Origin: Sphingosinicella sp. LHD-64
Lineage (GTDB): Bacteria; Pseudomonadota; Alphaproteobacteria; Sphingomonadales; Sphingomonadaceae
Assembly (NCBI RefSeq): GCF_031157375.1
Contig: NZ_JAVIFV010000003.1
Location: 248,001-312,000 of the forward strand
DNA length: 64,000 nt
Direction of reading: 5' to 3'
This document shows positions 52,886 through 62,558 of this stretch, piece after piece (positions within the stretch are counted from its first letter, which is position 1; each line of letters starts with the position of its first letter). The notes beneath the pieces were generated by a model. That model did no database searches, had not been told where the DNA came from, and saw only the letters and a list, made by a program, of their open reading frames with translations. Made by a program: the position numbers and the translations under genes.

Positions 52886-53002
52886 CGATAACGTCCTTCC
52901 GGCGGGGTGCCCGGGCAGGTCGCTTGCAGGACCGTCCGGCATCGCCGTGGCGCTCCTGCCCGCGTCCGACCCGGTCGTCCCGCCCCAATCGGGGTAGAAG
53001 AC

Positions 53003-55273
53003 ATGACCGTCACCGTCGCCACCTTGGGCTTCCCACGTATCGGCCCGCGTCGCGAGCTCAAGTTCGCGCTCGAATCCTTCTGGGCCGGAAAGATCACCGA
53101 AGGCGAACTGTGCGAAGCCGCCGCGGGTCTGCGCGCCGCCGTCTGGGCGCGCCAGCATGCGCTCGGTGCCGACCACATTCCGACGGGAGACTTCTCCTTC
53201 TACGACCATGTCCTCGACACCAGCGCCATGCTCGGCGCGGTTCCGGCGCGCTATGGCTGGACGGGCGATGCCGTCGGTCTCGGCACCTATTTCGCGATGG
53301 CGCGCGGCACGCCGGGAGAGGGCGGCCACATCGCCCAGGAAATGACCAAGTGGTTCGACACCAACTATCACTACATGGTGCCGGAGTTGGCCGCCGGACA
53401 GGCACTGAGGCTTTCGTCGACCAAGGCTCTGGACGACTATCTGGAGGCCAAGGCGCTCGGCTACGACACCCGGCCGGTGCTGCTTGGCCCCGTCACCTGG
53501 CTCAGCCTCGCCAAGGGTCGCGACGTCGACCCGTTCGACCGGCTCGACGACGTGCTCGCCATCTATTGCGAACTGCTCGAGAAGTTGCGGGACGCCGGAG
53601 CGCAATGGGTGCAGATCGACGAGCCGGCGCTCGTCCTCGACCTCGACGGGCGGCAGCGGGCCGCCTTCACCCGCGCCTATGCGCGTTTCGCGCGGCGCGG
53701 GCCGAAGATCATGCTCGCCACCTATTTCGGTGCGCTCGACGACAATCTCGGCCTCGCGACGTCGCTTCCCGTCGAGGGCCTGCATGTCGATCTGGCCCGC
53801 GCCCCGGAACAGCTCGACACCGTGCTCGCCGCCGCCCCGAAGGAGATGCTGCTGTCGCTGGGCGTCGTCGACGGCCGCAATGTCTGGCGCGCCGATCTCG
53901 AGACGCTGCTCGACCGGCTGGAGCCGCTGGCAGCCCGCCGCGACTTCATCGTCGCACCCTCCTGCTCGCTTCTCCACGTCCCGGTCGATCTCGGCCTCGA
54001 AAAGAGCCTCGATCCGGAAGTCGCGCAATGGCTCGCCTTCGCCGTCCAGAAGATCGAGGAGCTGGCGACGCTCAAGCGCGCGCTGAACGGTGGCCGCCAT
54101 ATCGTCGCCGGGGCGCTCGCCGCCTCGTCGCAGGCCGCCGCCAACCGCCGCACCTCGCCGCGCATCCACAATCCGGCCGTTGCCGCGCGTCTTGCCGCCG
54201 TGACCCCGGACATGGCGCGGCGCCGCTCGCCTTATGCGGAGCGGACGTCTGCACAGCGCGCGCAGCTCAACCTGCCGGCCTTCCCGACCACCACGATCGG
54301 CTCCTTTCCACAGACCGAGGCGGTGCGCGCGGCCCGCGCCCGCTTCAACCGCGGCGACATCGACGCCGGGGAATATGAAGGCTTCCTGCGCGCCGAGACC
54401 GAGCAGGCGATCCGCTGGCAGGAGGAGGTGGGTCTCGACGTCCTCGTCCACGGCGAGTTCGAGCGCAACGACATGGTGCAGTATTTCGGCGAGCAGCTTG
54501 CCGGCTTCGCCTTCACCAGGAACGCCTGGGTGCAAAGCTACGGCTCACGCTGCGTCCGTCCGCCGATTCTCTACGGCGACGTGTCCCGTCCGACGGCGAT
54601 GACGGTCGACTGGTGGCGTTACGCCCAGGGGGCGACCGAGCGGCCGATGAAGGGCATGCTGACCGGCCCGGTCACGATCCTCAACTGGTCCTTCGTCCGT
54701 GACGACCAACCGCGCGAGGCGAGCTGCAGACAGATCGCGCTCGCGATCCGCGACGAGGTCGTCGACCTCGAAGCGGCCGGCGCCAGGGTCATCCAGATCG
54801 ACGAGGCGGCGCTGCGCGAGGGCCTGCCGCTCCGCCGCAGGGACTGGGCGCATTATCTCGGCTGGGCGGTCGAGTGCTTCCGCCTGACGGCTTCGGGCGT
54901 CGAGGATGCGACGCAGATCCACACCCATATGTGCTATTCGGAATTCAACGACATCCTGCCGTCGATCGGGGCGATGGACGCCGACGTGATCTCGATCGAG
55001 ACGGCGCGTTCGCAGATGGAGCTGATCGAGGCGTTCGCCGACTACAAATACCCCAACGAGATCGGCCCGGGCGTCTACGACATCCACGCACCACGCATTC
55101 CGGACAGCGAGGAGATGGCGCAGCTGCTCCGCCTCGCCCGCGGGCATCTGCCGCCCGAGCAGCTCTGGGTGAACCCCGATTGTGGCCTCAAGACCCGCAA
55201 GTGGGAGGAAGTGCGCCCGGCGCTGGTCAACATGGTCGCGGCCGCCCGCGCGCTGCGCGAGAGCGCGGCATGA
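53003..55273 (+). CDS. metE: cobalamin-independent methionine synthase
   Basis: 756 residues from ATG 53003, the normal MetE length. Transfers the methyl group of 5-methyl-tetrahydropteroyltriglutamate to homocysteine. N-terminal half starts TVATLGFPRIGPRRELKFAL; C-terminal catalytic half has FPTTTIGSFPQTEAVRAARA and the zinc/homocysteine motifs THMCYSEFNDILPSIGAMDA, with VNPDCGLKTRKWEEV near the end. Controlled by the cobalamin riboswitch upstream. Stop overlaps the thioesterase start. Confidence 0.96.
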   Translation: MTVTVATLGFPRIGPRRELKFALESFWAGKITEGELCEAAAGLRAAVWARQHALGADHIPTGDFSFYDHVLDTSAMLGAVPARYGWTGDAVGLGTYFAMARGTPGEGGHIAQEMTKWFDTNYHYMVPELAAGQALRLSSTKALDDYLEAKALGYDTRPVLLGPVTWLSLAKGRDVDPFDRLDDVLAIYCELLEKLRDAGAQWVQIDEPALVLDLDGRQRAAFTRAYARFARRGPKIMLATYFGALDDNLGLATSLPVEGLHVDLARAPEQLDTVLAAAPKEMLLSLGVVDGRNVWRADLETLLDRLEPLAARRDFIVAPSCSLLHVPVDLGLEKSLDPEVAQWLAFAVQKIEELATLKRALNGGRHIVAGALAASSQAAANRRTSPRIHNPAVAARLAAVTPDMARRRSPYAERTSAQRAQLNLPAFPTTTIGSFPQTEAVRAARARFNRGDIDAGEYEGFLRAETEQAIRWQEEVGLDVLVHGEFERNDMVQYFGEQLAGFAFTRNAWVQSYGSRCVRPPILYGDVSRPTAMTVDWWRYAQGATERPMKGMLTGPVTILNWSFVRDDQPREASCRQIALAIRDEVVDLEAAGARVIQIDEAALREGLPLRRRDWAHYLGWAVECFRLTASGVEDATQIHTHMCYSEFNDILPSIGAMDADVISIETARSQMELIEAFADYKYPNEIGPGVYDIHAPRIPDSEEMAQLLRLARGHLPPEQLWVNPDCGLKTRKWEEVRPALVNMVAAARALRESAA

Positions 55274-55653
55274 GCGAGACGATGCCCGCGGGCGACCCGG
55301 CCATCCGGGTCACTGCGGTGCCCGCCGACACCAACGTCTATGGCGACATTTTCGGCGGCTGGCTGATGGCGCAGATGGACCTCGCCGCCTCCTCGGTGGC
55401 CTCGCGCCATTCGGGCGGCCGGGCGGTGACGATCGCGGTGGACTCCATGACCTTCCACCGCCCGGTCTTCGTCGGCGACGAGGTGTCGGTGTTCGCGACG
55501 CTGGAGAAGGTCGGGCGCACGTCGATGACGGTCGCGGTCGACACCTGGCGCCGCGACCGCCATTCGGACGAGGCCTATCTGGTGACCAAAGCCCATTTCA
55601 GCTTCGTCGCCATCGGTCCGGACCGGAGGCCGAGGCCGGTGCGGCCGCTCTAA
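55270..55653 (+). CDS. acyl-CoA thioesterase, YciA-like hotdog fold
   Basis: 127 residues, ATG overlapping the metE stop (ATGA). Hotdog fold: NVYGDIFGGWLMAQMDLAAS (conserved GDxxGGxL...D), GRAVTIAVDSMTFHRPVFVG and VSVFATLEKVGRTSMTVAVD. Hydrolyses acyl-CoA. Coupling to metE is not a usual functional link. Confidence 0.88.
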   Translation: MSETMPAGDPAIRVTAVPADTNVYGDIFGGWLMAQMDLAASSVASRHSGGRAVTIAVDSMTFHRPVFVGDEVSVFATLEKVGRTSMTVAVDTWRRDRHSDEAYLVTKAHFSFVAIGPDRRPRPVRPL

Positions 55654-55666
55654 ATCCCGACTCCGC

Positions 55667-55785
55667 TCATCCTGAATAGGGACTGAGCTTGGCGAAGGCC
55701 CGTATCGAAGGACGCAGGGCCTTTTCGTCCGGCCCTTCGATACGCCATTTCGACTTCGCTCAATGGCTACTCAGGATGAGCGGAT
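55667..55785. repeat. long inverted-repeat element
   Basis: TCATCCTGAATAGGGACTGA at the left and CTCAGGATGAGCGG at the right are inverted ends, with an internal inverted pair GGCCCGTATCGAAGG/CCTTCGATACG. A different family from the REP elements above. Between convergent thioesterase and cobT genes, so it may terminate both. Confidence 0.75.
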
Positions 55786-55802
55786 GGAGGACTTTCTCGC
55801 GA

Positions 55803-57629
55803 TCAGGACTTGTCGAACAGGCTCGCGAGCTGCTCGATCATCGTCCCGCCGAGCTGCTCGGCGTCCATGATCGTGACCGCGCGGCTGTAGTAACGGGTCA
55901 CGTCATGGCCGATGCCGATCGCGACCAGTTCGACCGGCGAGCGGCCTTCGATCCAGCCGATCATCTGCCTGAGATGCCGCTCCAGATAGGTGCCTGAGTT
56001 CACCGACAGGGTCGAATCATCGACCGGCGCGCCGTCCGAGATCACCATCAGGATCTTGCGCTCCTCGACCCGGCCGATGAGGCGGTTGTGCGCCCAGAGC
56101 AAAGCCTCGCCGTCGATATTCTCCTTGAGCAGGCCCTCGCGCATCATCAGGCCGAGATTCTTGCGGGCATGCCGCCATGGCTCGTCGGCGCGCTTGTAGA
56201 CGATGTGGCGGAGATCGTTGAGCCGGCCCGGCTGGGGCGGCCGGCCGTCGGCGAGCCATTTCTCGCGGCTCTGCCCGCCCTTCCAGGCCCGCGTCGTGAA
56301 GCCGAGAATCTCGACCTTCACCCCGACCCGCTCGAGCGTGCGCGCCAGGATGTCGGCGCTGATCGCCGCGATCGAGATCGGCCGCCCCCGCATCGACCCC
56401 GAATTGTCGATCAGCAAGGTGACGATCGTATCGCGGAACTCGGTGTCCTTCTCGACCTTGTAGGACAGCGAATACATCGGATTGACCACCACGCGGGCGA
56501 GGCGGGCGACGTCAAGCAGCCCCTCCTCCTGGTCGAACTCCCAGGAGCGCGACTGCTGCGCCATCAGCCGTCGCTGCAGCCGGTTGGCGAGCTTGGTGAC
56601 GGCGCCCTGAAGGTGAACGAGCTGCTGATCGAGATAGGCCCTCAGCCGCCCCAGCTCCTCCTCGTCGCAGAGCGCGGCGGCCTCGACGATCTCGTCATAC
56701 TGCTCGGTGAACACGCGATAGTCGAAGGACGGCGGCAGATCAGACAAGGGCCGGTTCGGCCGGAAGGGCATCATCCCCTCCTCGCTCTCCTCGCCGAGCC
56801 CGTCGCCCGAATCGGACGCATCCTCTTCCGACCAGTCGGAGTCCGATTCGTCGTCGCTGTCCTCGGCCTCGCCCCTGATCTCGGCCTCGCCGCGGCCGGC
56901 ATTGTCGTCCTGCGACCCCTCGTCCTCGTCGTCGCCGCCTTCGGACTGGTCGTCGCCCTCGCCTTCGTCGCCCTCCTCGGGCTCGGCCGGCGCCTCGGGC
57001 TCGCCCTCGACCAGCTCGAGATCGCGCAGCAGCTTGCCGACCAGATCGGCGAAGGCCGCCTGGTCGTCGAGCGCGAGGCCGAGCGCATCGAGATCGGCGC
57101 CCGCCTTCTTCTCGATCCAGTCGGCAACGAGATCGAGGCCCGCGCGCGCCTCCTCCGGCACCCCCTCGCCGGTCAGCCGCTCGCGCACCATCAGCCCGAC
57201 CGCCGATCCCAAAGGCACCTCGTCGCGGTTGCGCGCCCGGGTGAGCGGATCGGTGCGCAGCCTGAGCCGGGTCAGGCTCGCTAGATTCTCCCGCACCCCC
57301 GCCATCGACCGCGCGCCCAGCGCCTCGCAGCGCGCCTGCTCGGCTGCGTCGAACACCGCGCGGGCGACTTCGTCGGCTGGCGCGGCCCGTGCGTGGAGCT
57401 TGGCATTGTGGTGCCTCAGGCGGAGCGCCGCCGCATCGGCGAAGCCCCGCGCCTCGGCCACCTCCCCGGCACCGAGCGCCCGGCCCGGCATCGGCGCCTT
57501 CACCCCCTTGCCGGAGACCGAAGGCGCATCGGTGGTGAAAGAGAGCTCGACCTCGGCATCGCCGGCGATCGCGCGCGTCGCGCCGGCCAGCGCGCTGCGA
57601 AAGGCTTCGAGGGGATTGTCTTCCGCCAA
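55803..57629 (-). CDS. cobT: aerobic cobaltochelatase subunit CobT
   Basis: 608 residues from TTG 57629 ([20 protein letters not shown], as in CobT). An ATG at 57674 would add 15 residues, but these are encoded by a REP element and are probably not natural. The long acidic middle ([20 protein letters not shown]) and the C-terminal vWFA domain with MIDAS ([14 protein letters not shown]) are characteristic. With CobS and CobN it inserts cobalt into hydrogenobyrinic acid diamide. CobN is not in the window. Confidence 0.92.
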   Translation of the reverse strand: MAEDNPLEAFRSALAGATRAIAGDAEVELSFTTDAPSVSGKGVKAPMPGRALGAGEVAEARGFADAAALRLRHHNAKLHARAAPADEVARAVFDAAEQARCEALGARSMAGVRENLASLTRLRLRTDPLTRARNRDEVPLGSAVGLMVRERLTGEGVPEEARAGLDLVADWIEKKAGADLDALGLALDDQAAFADLVGKLLRDLELVEGEPEAPAEPEEGDEGEGDDQSEGGDDEDEGSQDDNAGRGEAEIRGEAEDSDDESDSDWSEEDASDSGDGLGEESEEGMMPFRPNRPLSDLPPSFDYRVFTEQYDEIVEAAALCDEEELGRLRAYLDQQLVHLQGAVTKLANRLQRRLMAQQSRSWEFDQEEGLLDVARLARVVVNPMYSLSYKVEKDTEFRDTIVTLLIDNSGSMRGRPISIAAISADILARTLERVGVKVEILGFTTRAWKGGQSREKWLADGRPPQPGRLNDLRHIVYKRADEPWRHARKNLGLMMREGLLKENIDGEALLWAHNRLIGRVEERKILMVISDGAPVDDSTLSVNSGTYLERHLRQMIGWIEGRSPVELVAIGIGHDVTRYYSRAVTIMDAEQLGGTMIEQLASLFDKS

Positions 57630-57631
57630 GC

Positions 57632-57702
57632 CGTCATCCCAGCGAAAGCTGGGATCTCCCTTCTTCAGGGGCAAAGAGATTCCAGCTTTCGCCGGAATGA
57701 CG
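57632..57702. repeat. REP-like element between cobS and cobT
   Basis: CGTCATCCCAGCGAAAGCTG at one end and CAGCTTTCGCCGGAATGACG at the other. It fills the whole gap between cobS and the likely cobT start, and if the ATG at 57674 were used would encode the CobT N-terminus. Confidence 0.85.
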
Positions 57703-57716
57703 AAGGATGGGCACCG

Positions 57717-58721
57717 CTACGCCTTCCCGACCACGCTTTCCGGCAGGTCCTTGCCGAACACGCGCTGGTAATATTCGGCCACCGTCGCCCGCTCGGCCTC
57801 GTCGCACTTGTTCAGGAAGGTGAGGCGGAAGGCGAAGCCGATATCGCCGAAGATCATCGCGTTCTGCGCCCAGGAAATGACAGTGCGCGGGCTCATCACG
57901 GTCGAGATGTCGCCGTTGACGAAGCCGCGCCGCGTCAGGTCCGCGACCTTGATCATCTTCTCGACTTCGGCCCGGCCGCCTTCGTGATCATATTCGCCCG
58001 ACTTGGCGAGCACGATCCGCGCCTCGGTCTCGGCTGGCAGGTAGTTGAGCGTCACCACGATGTTCCAGCGGTCCATCTGGCCTTGGTTGATCTGCTGGGT
58101 GCCGTGATAGAGGCCGGTCGTGTCGCCGAGGCCAACCGTGTTCGTCGTCGCGAACAGCCGGAAATAGGGATGCGGGCGGATCACCCGGTTCTGGTCAAGA
58201 AGGGTCAGCTTGCCCTCGGTCTCCAGCACGCGCTGGATGACGAACATCACGTCCGGCCGGCCGGCGTCATATTCGTCGAAGACGAGCGCGGTCGGCGTCT
58301 GCAGCGCCCAAGGAAGGAGCCCTTCGCGGAATTCCGTCACCTGCTGGCCATCGCGCAGCACGATCGCGTCGCGGCCGATCAGGTCGATGCGGCTGATATG
58401 GGCGTCGAGGTTGATCCGGATCAGCGGCCAATTGAGCCGCGCCGCGACCTGCTCGACATGGGTCGACTTGCCGGTGCCGTGATAGCCCTGGATCATCACC
58501 CGGCGGTTCTTCGAGAAGCCGGCGGCGATCGCCAGCGTCGTGTCCGGATCGAAGACATAGGCGGGGTCGAGGTCCGGCACCCGCTCGTCGGCTTCGGAGA
58601 AGGCCGGGACCTCCATGTCGCTGTCGATGCCGAAGAGGTCGCGGACCTTCTTCATCTGATCCGGCGCGTCCATCACCGTCGCGGCGCGGCTGTCGGGGTT
58701 CACGTTGGGAATGTCTGCCAT
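57717..58721 (-). CDS. cobS: aerobic cobaltochelatase subunit CobS
   Basis: 334 residues from ATG 58721. AAA+ ATPase: Walker [10 protein letters not shown], Walker [11 protein letters not shown], sensor [14 protein letters not shown]-terminal block [10 protein letters not shown] and [20 protein letters not shown] are CobS-specific. Works with CobT as a chelatase motor. CobT follows after a repeat. Confidence 0.95.
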   Translation of the reverse strand: MADIPNVNPDSRAATVMDAPDQMKKVRDLFGIDSDMEVPAFSEADERVPDLDPAYVFDPDTTLAIAAGFSKNRRVMIQGYHGTGKSTHVEQVAARLNWPLIRINLDAHISRIDLIGRDAIVLRDGQQVTEFREGLLPWALQTPTALVFDEYDAGRPDVMFVIQRVLETEGKLTLLDQNRVIRPHPYFRLFATTNTVGLGDTTGLYHGTQQINQGQMDRWNIVVTLNYLPAETEARIVLAKSGEYDHEGGRAEVEKMIKVADLTRRGFVNGDISTVMSPRTVISWAQNAMIFGDIGFAFRLTFLNKCDEAERATVAEYYQRVFGKDLPESVVGKA

Positions 58722-58909
58722 GGTCGTTTCTCTGGATGTCGGGCAAAGGCCCACCGGCTCCGTGACGTGCCGTATAAGCCTCGCTCACCTGCTGCAACGC
58801 TTCATCGTCCGTTCAGGGCCGGAATGGCGATTTGCGACCCGCATACCGGAGGCCTGTCGCTCATGTCATTGTCGGTCTCCTGTCCCGAAATTCAAGCAGG
58901 AGCCCGCTC

Positions 58910-60409
58910 TTGAGCGCAGGTCGAATCGCGAAACTGGTCGTTGCCGCCGCCCTCCTGTCCGGAAGCGCCACGCAAGCCGCGGCGCAGGACGCCCGTGCCG
59001 CGCCGCCCGATTTCGCGAACGGCCTCCGGCGCGCGATCGTCACCGAAGGCGCGGCGCCCGAGCGCCTGCCGATCGCCGAGCGAATGGCACGCTGGCACGT
59101 CCCCGGCCTCTCCGTGGCGCTCATTGAGGGCTGCCGGGTCGTCGACGTGCGCAGTTTCGGCGTAGTCCGCGCTGGCGGTCCGGCGGTCCGGCCCGAGACG
59201 CTGTTCCAGTCCGCGTCGGTCAGCAAACCCGTCGCGGCACTGGCCGCACTGCGCCTGGTCGAGCAAGGCGTGCTCGATCTCGATGCCGACGTTGCGGCCC
59301 GGCTGCGCAGCTGGACCCTTCCCGCGAGCCCGCTGACCGAGGGCCACCCGGTCACCTTGCGCGGCATTCTCAGCCACAGCGCCGGCCTCGTCCCCGGCGG
59401 CTATGGCGGCTACGCGCGAGGCACGGCGATCCCAACCCCGATCCAGACCCTCAACGGCACGCCACCCGCCCAGCCGAAGCCGGTGCGCGTCAACTATGTC
59501 CCGGGATCGGCCTGGCGCTATTCCGGTGGCGGCTACCAGGTCGCCCAACTGCTGATGACCGAGGCGACCGGCCGGCCGTTTCCCGATATCGTCGGTGACC
59601 TCGTCCTCACCCGGGCCGGCATGACCCACAGCCTGTTCGGCGAACCGCCGACAGGCGCCAGCGTCGCCTCGGGCCACAATGCGGGCGGTCAGATGATCGA
59701 GGGCGGATGGCATATCTTCCCCGAATATGCGGCCGCCGGCCTGTGGAGCACGCCCTCCGATCTCGCCCGCTTCGCGATCGCGGTAATGACCGCCAATCGC
59801 GGCGAACCGAGCGCGATCCTGGGCAGGGCCATGACCGCGGAAATGCTGGAGACGGAGATCGGCCCGCGCAGTCTCGGCTTCGTCGTCGGCGGCGAAGGCC
59901 AGGCGCGCCAGTTCGGCCATGAGGGCGCCAATGAAGGCTATAACGCGATGCTCATCGCCTTCCCGGAAACCTGCCAGGGCGCCGCACTCATGGCGAATTC
60001 GGACAATGCCAAGCCACTGATGTACGAGGTCCAGCGCGCCATCGCGGACGCCTATGGCTGGCCGGACGCGATGGCATCGGCGACCCAGCCCGCCACCGCG
60101 TTCACACCCGCGATCCTCGAACGATTCGCCGGCACCTACCGGTTCACCGAAATCGACGTCCCGCCCTTCCGGATCGTGCGCGACGAAGCCGGCGGCCTGA
60201 CCTTCGATCGCGGCGACGGCCACACCGAGCCGCTGCGTGCCTCGCCCGACGGCTTGTTCGCCCCCGACAGCGGCGTGCTGATCCGCGCCGTCGCCCCGGA
60301 GGCCGGCCCGGCAGGAACGATTACCTATGGTCGGATCGGCGGGCGCGGCCCGGCGGAAGCCCGGCGGGAGCCACCGCAAAAGGCGGCGGACGCCGTCACA
60401 CGCCGTTAA
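58910..60409 (+). CDS. secreted serine hydrolase (beta-lactamase/esterase family)
   Basis: 499 residues from TTG 58910, chosen because GCAGGAG lies eight bases upstream and the next residues form a signal peptide (LVVAAALLSGSATQAAAQ). SxxK motif in LFQSASVSKPVAALAALRLV; YxG-type second motif YSGGGYQVAQLLM. C-terminal beta domain (RFAGTYRFTEIDVPPFRIVR). Belongs to the class C/esterase EstB-like group; substrate not known. Downstream of cobS in divergent orientation. Confidence 0.82.
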   Translation: MSAGRIAKLVVAAALLSGSATQAAAQDARAAPPDFANGLRRAIVTEGAAPERLPIAERMARWHVPGLSVALIEGCRVVDVRSFGVVRAGGPAVRPETLFQSASVSKPVAALAALRLVEQGVLDLDADVAARLRSWTLPASPLTEGHPVTLRGILSHSAGLVPGGYGGYARGTAIPTPIQTLNGTPPAQPKPVRVNYVPGSAWRYSGGGYQVAQLLMTEATGRPFPDIVGDLVLTRAGMTHSLFGEPPTGASVASGHNAGGQMIEGGWHIFPEYAAAGLWSTPSDLARFAIAVMTANRGEPSAILGRAMTAEMLETEIGPRSLGFVVGGEGQARQFGHEGANEGYNAMLIAFPETCQGAALMANSDNAKPLMYEVQRAIADAYGWPDAMASATQPATAFTPAILERFAGTYRFTEIDVPPFRIVRDEAGGLTFDRGDGHTEPLRASPDGLFAPDSGVLIRAVAPEAGPAGTITYGRIGGRGPAEARREPPQKAADAVTRR

Positions 60410-60411
60410 TA

Positions 60412-60428
60412 TCTACTGTGGTAGTAGA
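60412..60428. promoter_or_regulatory. inverted repeat before GRDP-like gene
   Basis: TCTACT-GTGGT-AGTAGA, perfect six-base arms, ending nine bases before the ATG at 60437. Position over the -10/RBS region suits a repressor. It loosely recalls BlaI/MecI operators (TACTACA/TGTAGTA), but no such regulator is in the window. Confidence 0.35.
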
Positions 60429-60436
60429 CTATCCGG

Positions 60437-61009
60437 ATGCACGAGACGGATCGTCCCGGCTCATATGCGGAGCACCCGATCTGGGTGGCGCTCTCCCGTT
60501 ATTCCATCGGACCTGAAGACACGGCGCTCACCTTCGCCGACCGACTGGCGCGCGAGAATGGCTGGAGCAGCGCCGAGGCCGAACGGGTCATCGACGAGTA
60601 CAAGCGCTTCTGCTTCCTCGCGGCAACGGTGGACCACGAGGTCACCCCCTCCGACGCAGTCGACCAGGCCTGGCACCTGCACCTCATCTACACCCGCGAC
60701 TATTGGCAACGCTTCTGTCCCGAGGTGCTGGTGAGGCCGCTCCATCACGGCCCCACCGCCGGCGGCCCGGCCGAGCAGCACCGCTATTTCGCGCAATATG
60801 CCGAAACCTTGAAAAGCTACGAGCGCGTCTTCGGCAAAGCCGCGCCGACCGATCTCTGGCCCGATGCCGCGCGGCGATTGATCGAGGATCCCAAGGCGCG
60901 GCGCGTCCATCCGCGCGACGGGATCGTCATCTCGCACCGGCTGGGCACCATCCTGATGTGGCTGGCCATCCTCGTCGTGCTGGCGCACATCATCTTCTGG
61001 AGGAGCTGA
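60437..61009 (+). CDS. glycine-rich domain-containing protein-like (GRDP/DUF1399-like)
   Basis: 190 residues. VIDEYKRFCFLAATVDHEVT and DQAWHLHLIYTRDYWQRFCP carry the WHxHL/Y motif of GRDP-like proteins, a predicted metal or ligand site. One C-terminal membrane helix (LGTILMWLAILVVLAHIIFW) makes it membrane anchored. It directly precedes a TIGR04222 protein by four bases, a recurrent pair. Confidence 0.8.
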   Translation: MHETDRPGSYAEHPIWVALSRYSIGPEDTALTFADRLARENGWSSAEAERVIDEYKRFCFLAATVDHEVTPSDAVDQAWHLHLIYTRDYWQRFCPEVLVRPLHHGPTAGGPAEQHRYFAQYAETLKSYERVFGKAAPTDLWPDAARRLIEDPKARRVHPRDGIVISHRLGTILMWLAILVVLAHIIFWRS

Positions 61010-61013
61010 TCTT

Positions 61014-61826
61014 ATGTCGCTCGGGCCCTTCGATATGACCGGCGGACCCTTCCTGATCCTCTACGGCGTGCTCTTCGTGGCCACCATCATTGCCGGCTTC
61101 GTCATCCCCCGCGCCATGCGCCCGGACGGGCGGCCGGGCCGCGTCACCGACGAAGACCAGATCGCCTGGCTCGCCGGCGGCAAGGCCCGCTTCGGCGATG
61201 CGCTCGTCGCCCGGCTGCTCGCGGCACGGGACCTTGTGATGACCGGCAAGGACCATTTCAGCGTGCACGGGCGAGGCGGTGGCGCCACGGCGGCGGAGAA
61301 GAGCGTGCTCGCCCTCTACCCGCCGGTCCGCTGGCGCGACATCGAGCAGGCGTTGAAGCCTTATGTCGAGCCGATCGCGCGCAAGCTGGCCAAGGCCGGC
61401 CTGCTGGTCACCGACGGCGAGCATGCGAACCTGCGCTTCTATGCGGTGCTGCCGTACCTGATGCTGTTCGTCTTCGGCGCGACCAAATGGGTGATCGGCG
61501 ACCTGCGCGACAGGCCGATCGGTTTCCTCAGCGTGCTGCTGATCGCCACCTTCGTCTTCGGCATCATCCGCTTCTTCACCATCGATCGACGCGCGCGAAG
61601 CGGCCTCGATGCCCTCGAGAATGCCAAGCTGCAGGCCCAGCGGCTGAAGGCCGCGCCGACCGCTCCAGAAATGGGCCTCGCCGTCGCCCTGTTCGGGACG
61701 GTGGTCCTGGTCGGCTCCGGTTTCGACGACTTCCACAAGCTGCGCAACGCCAGCAGCGGCGATAGCGGGAGTGGCGGCGACGGAGACGGCGGAGGATGCA
61801 GCGGCGGCTGCGGAGGGTGCAGCTAG
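61014..61826 (+). CDS. TIGR04222 domain membrane protein with Gly/Cys-rich tail
   Basis: 270 residues. Membrane helix at the start (FLILYGVLFVATIIAGFVIP), TIGR04222 domain (DEDQIAWLAGGKARFGDALV, TAAEKSVLALYPPVRWRDIE), two central helices, another helix (GLAVALFGTVVLVGSGFDDF) and a tail GGGCSGGCGGCS. The Gly/Cys tail looks like a peptide modification or metal-binding sequence. Paired with the GRDP-like gene upstream. Function unknown. Confidence 0.8.
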   Translation: MSLGPFDMTGGPFLILYGVLFVATIIAGFVIPRAMRPDGRPGRVTDEDQIAWLAGGKARFGDALVARLLAARDLVMTGKDHFSVHGRGGGATAAEKSVLALYPPVRWRDIEQALKPYVEPIARKLAKAGLLVTDGEHANLRFYAVLPYLMLFVFGATKWVIGDLRDRPIGFLSVLLIATFVFGIIRFFTIDRRARSGLDALENAKLQAQRLKAAPTAPEMGLAVALFGTVVLVGSGFDDFHKLRNASSGDSGSGGDGDGGGCSGGCGGCS

Positions 61827-61836
61827 GTCTTCCACT

Positions 61837-61920
61837 CGTCATTGCGAGGAGCGAAGCGACGAAGCAATCCAGACTGCGCCCGAGGCAGCACTGGATTGCC
61901 GCGCTACGCTCGCAATGACG
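61837..61920. repeat. GTCATTGCGAG-type inverted repeat
   Basis: CGTCATTGCGAGGAGCGAAG...GCAATCCAG at the left and CTGGATTGC...TACGCTCGCAATGACG at the right. A widespread type of bacterial palindromic element. Between convergent genes. Confidence 0.85.
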
Positions 61921-61929
61921 GTCTCAAAA

Positions 61930-62517
61930 TCAAGCGAAAGCAGGCCGGCTCTTGAGGGCGGTATAGGCCTCGATCACCTGCTGCAGCGCCTTTTCGTGGC
62001 TGCGGTCGCCGCCATTGTGATCGGGATGATAGCGGCGGAGCAGCACGGTATAGCGCATCCGCAGCTGCCGCCGGTCGGCATCTACCTCCAGCCCCATCAG
62101 CCTCAGCGCCTTGCGGTCGCCCTCGCTCAGCGGTTTGCCGTCCTTGCGCTCCTGCGGCTGCGCGGCGCGGAAGCGCGCGCCGATCGCGTCGAGCGGGTCG
62201 GCGAAGTCCGCCCATTTCGGTGGCCGGTCGGCGCCGTTGGAGGCGAAGGCGCGAGTCTCGCGGTCCCAGCCGCCATAGGGATTCTGCGCCGCGGAGATCT
62301 CCTCCGGCGTCATGCCGTCAAACCAGTTGTAGGCGCTGTTGAACGCGCGAACATGGTCGAGGCAGAGCCAACGCCAGTCGCCCGGCCCGTTGAAGTCGGG
62401 CCGCTGCGCGCCGGGGGCGCGAAACTCCCCGGGCGCCTCGCACCCGGGATGCGCGCAATGCTGCGCCCGCCCCTCGACCCGCCCGTGAAATCGCTGCTTC
62501 CTGCCCGAACTCGCCAA
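61930..62517 (-). CDS. J-domain protein with C-terminal DnaJ domain
   Basis: 195 residues from TTG 62517, chosen because GGAAAGGCAG lies upstream; a longer frame starting at 62571 would overlap bolA. N-terminal region with two cysteines and a histidine cluster (QHCAHPGCEAPGEFRAP, WLCLDHVRAFN), possibly metal-binding. The J domain is at the C-terminus: LMGLEVDADRRQLRMRYTVL then RRYHPDHNGGDR with HPD. A specialised DnaK co-chaperone, separate from DnaJ. Confidence 0.85.
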   Translation of the reverse strand: MASSGRKQRFHGRVEGRAQHCAHPGCEAPGEFRAPGAQRPDFNGPGDWRWLCLDHVRAFNSAYNWFDGMTPEEISAAQNPYGGWDRETRAFASNGADRPPKWADFADPLDAIGARFRAAQPQERKDGKPLSEGDRKALRLMGLEVDADRRQLRMRYTVLLRRYHPDHNGGDRSHEKALQQVIEAYTALKSRPAFA

Positions 62518-62558
62518 ACCCGACTGCCTTTCCCAATCGACCCCTCTATATAGAGCGG

